DNA from: Alphaproteobacteria bacterium
GTDB lineage: Bacteria > Pseudomonadota > Alphaproteobacteria > UBA3830
Assembly (NCBI GenBank): GCA_017416635.1
Contig: JAFQBQ010000011.1
Span: forward strand, 1 to 6,122
Direction: 5' to 3'
DNA length: 6,122 nucleotides
Shown: positions 6,105 to 6,122 of the stretch, one piece after another
How positions within the stretch are numbered: position 1 is the first letter of the stretch
How the letters are laid out: each line of letters starts with the position of its first letter
Position numbers and translations under genes: made by a program
The notes under the pieces: model-generated
What the model was told of the DNA's origin: nothing
Database searches by the model: none
The model's input: only the letters and a program-made list of their open reading frames with translations

Positions 6105-6122
6105 CTTATAAGTGTGTATATG

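Noticed and set aside
6063..6122. Possible start of a next gene (ATG at 6063, open to the window end)
   Set aside because: Only 20 codons are visible, the ribosome spacing is poor, and the sequence is dominated by inverted repeats, which explain it better.

Overview
The window holds the front of a type V-A CRISPR-Cas locus on the minus strand and, facing away from it, the start of a replication module typical of an integrated mobile element on the plus strand. AT-rich DNA, strong GGAGG-type ribosome sites, a Lachnospiraceae-like Cas12a and a MerR/Xis-type regulator, Toprim primase and DUF927 ATPase gene set all suggest a low-GC Firmicute (Clostridia or Negativicutes). The genus cannot be fixed from the sequence.

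Layout. Positions 1-2622 (minus) encode the first 874 residues of Cas12a, ending just after the RuvC-I motif; the rest, and any cas4-cas1-cas2 and CRISPR array, lie beyond the left edge. Positions 2623-2880 are a dense divergent control region with the cas12a ribosome site and promoter and, on the plus strand, a promoter, one solitary Cas12a-type repeat and a terminator. Positions 2881-3192 carry no convincing gene but include a strong hairpin with a 12-bp tandem repeat. From 3193 a promoter drives three overlapping plus-strand genes: a small winged-helix protein (3270-3491), a Toprim primase-like protein (3484-4416) and a DUF927 P-loop ATPase (4403-6040). The last 80 bases hold a cluster of GTGGAAT direct and inverted repeats.

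Main finding. The 9 nt directly after the solitary repeat (CGGTGTGTT, 2793-2801) are identical to 9 nt of the cas12a promoter read on the minus strand (2684-2676), and there they directly follow TTTA, a perfect Cas12a PAM. The match stops after 9 nt, as expected of a guide that allows binding but not cleavage. This is the architecture of a CreR-type RNA: a CRISPR-derived RNA that makes Cas12a repress its own promoter. The class is known; this locus and the structural details of this copy (a 5' hairpin in place of the outer repeat half, a palindrome between the two promoters) are what deserve attention.

The two halves are probably functionally separate. The Cas12a half is an autoregulated immune locus; the right half looks like the replication and regulation operon of a P4-like satellite, island or ICE inserted next to, or carrying, the CRISPR locus. 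No integrase is visible.
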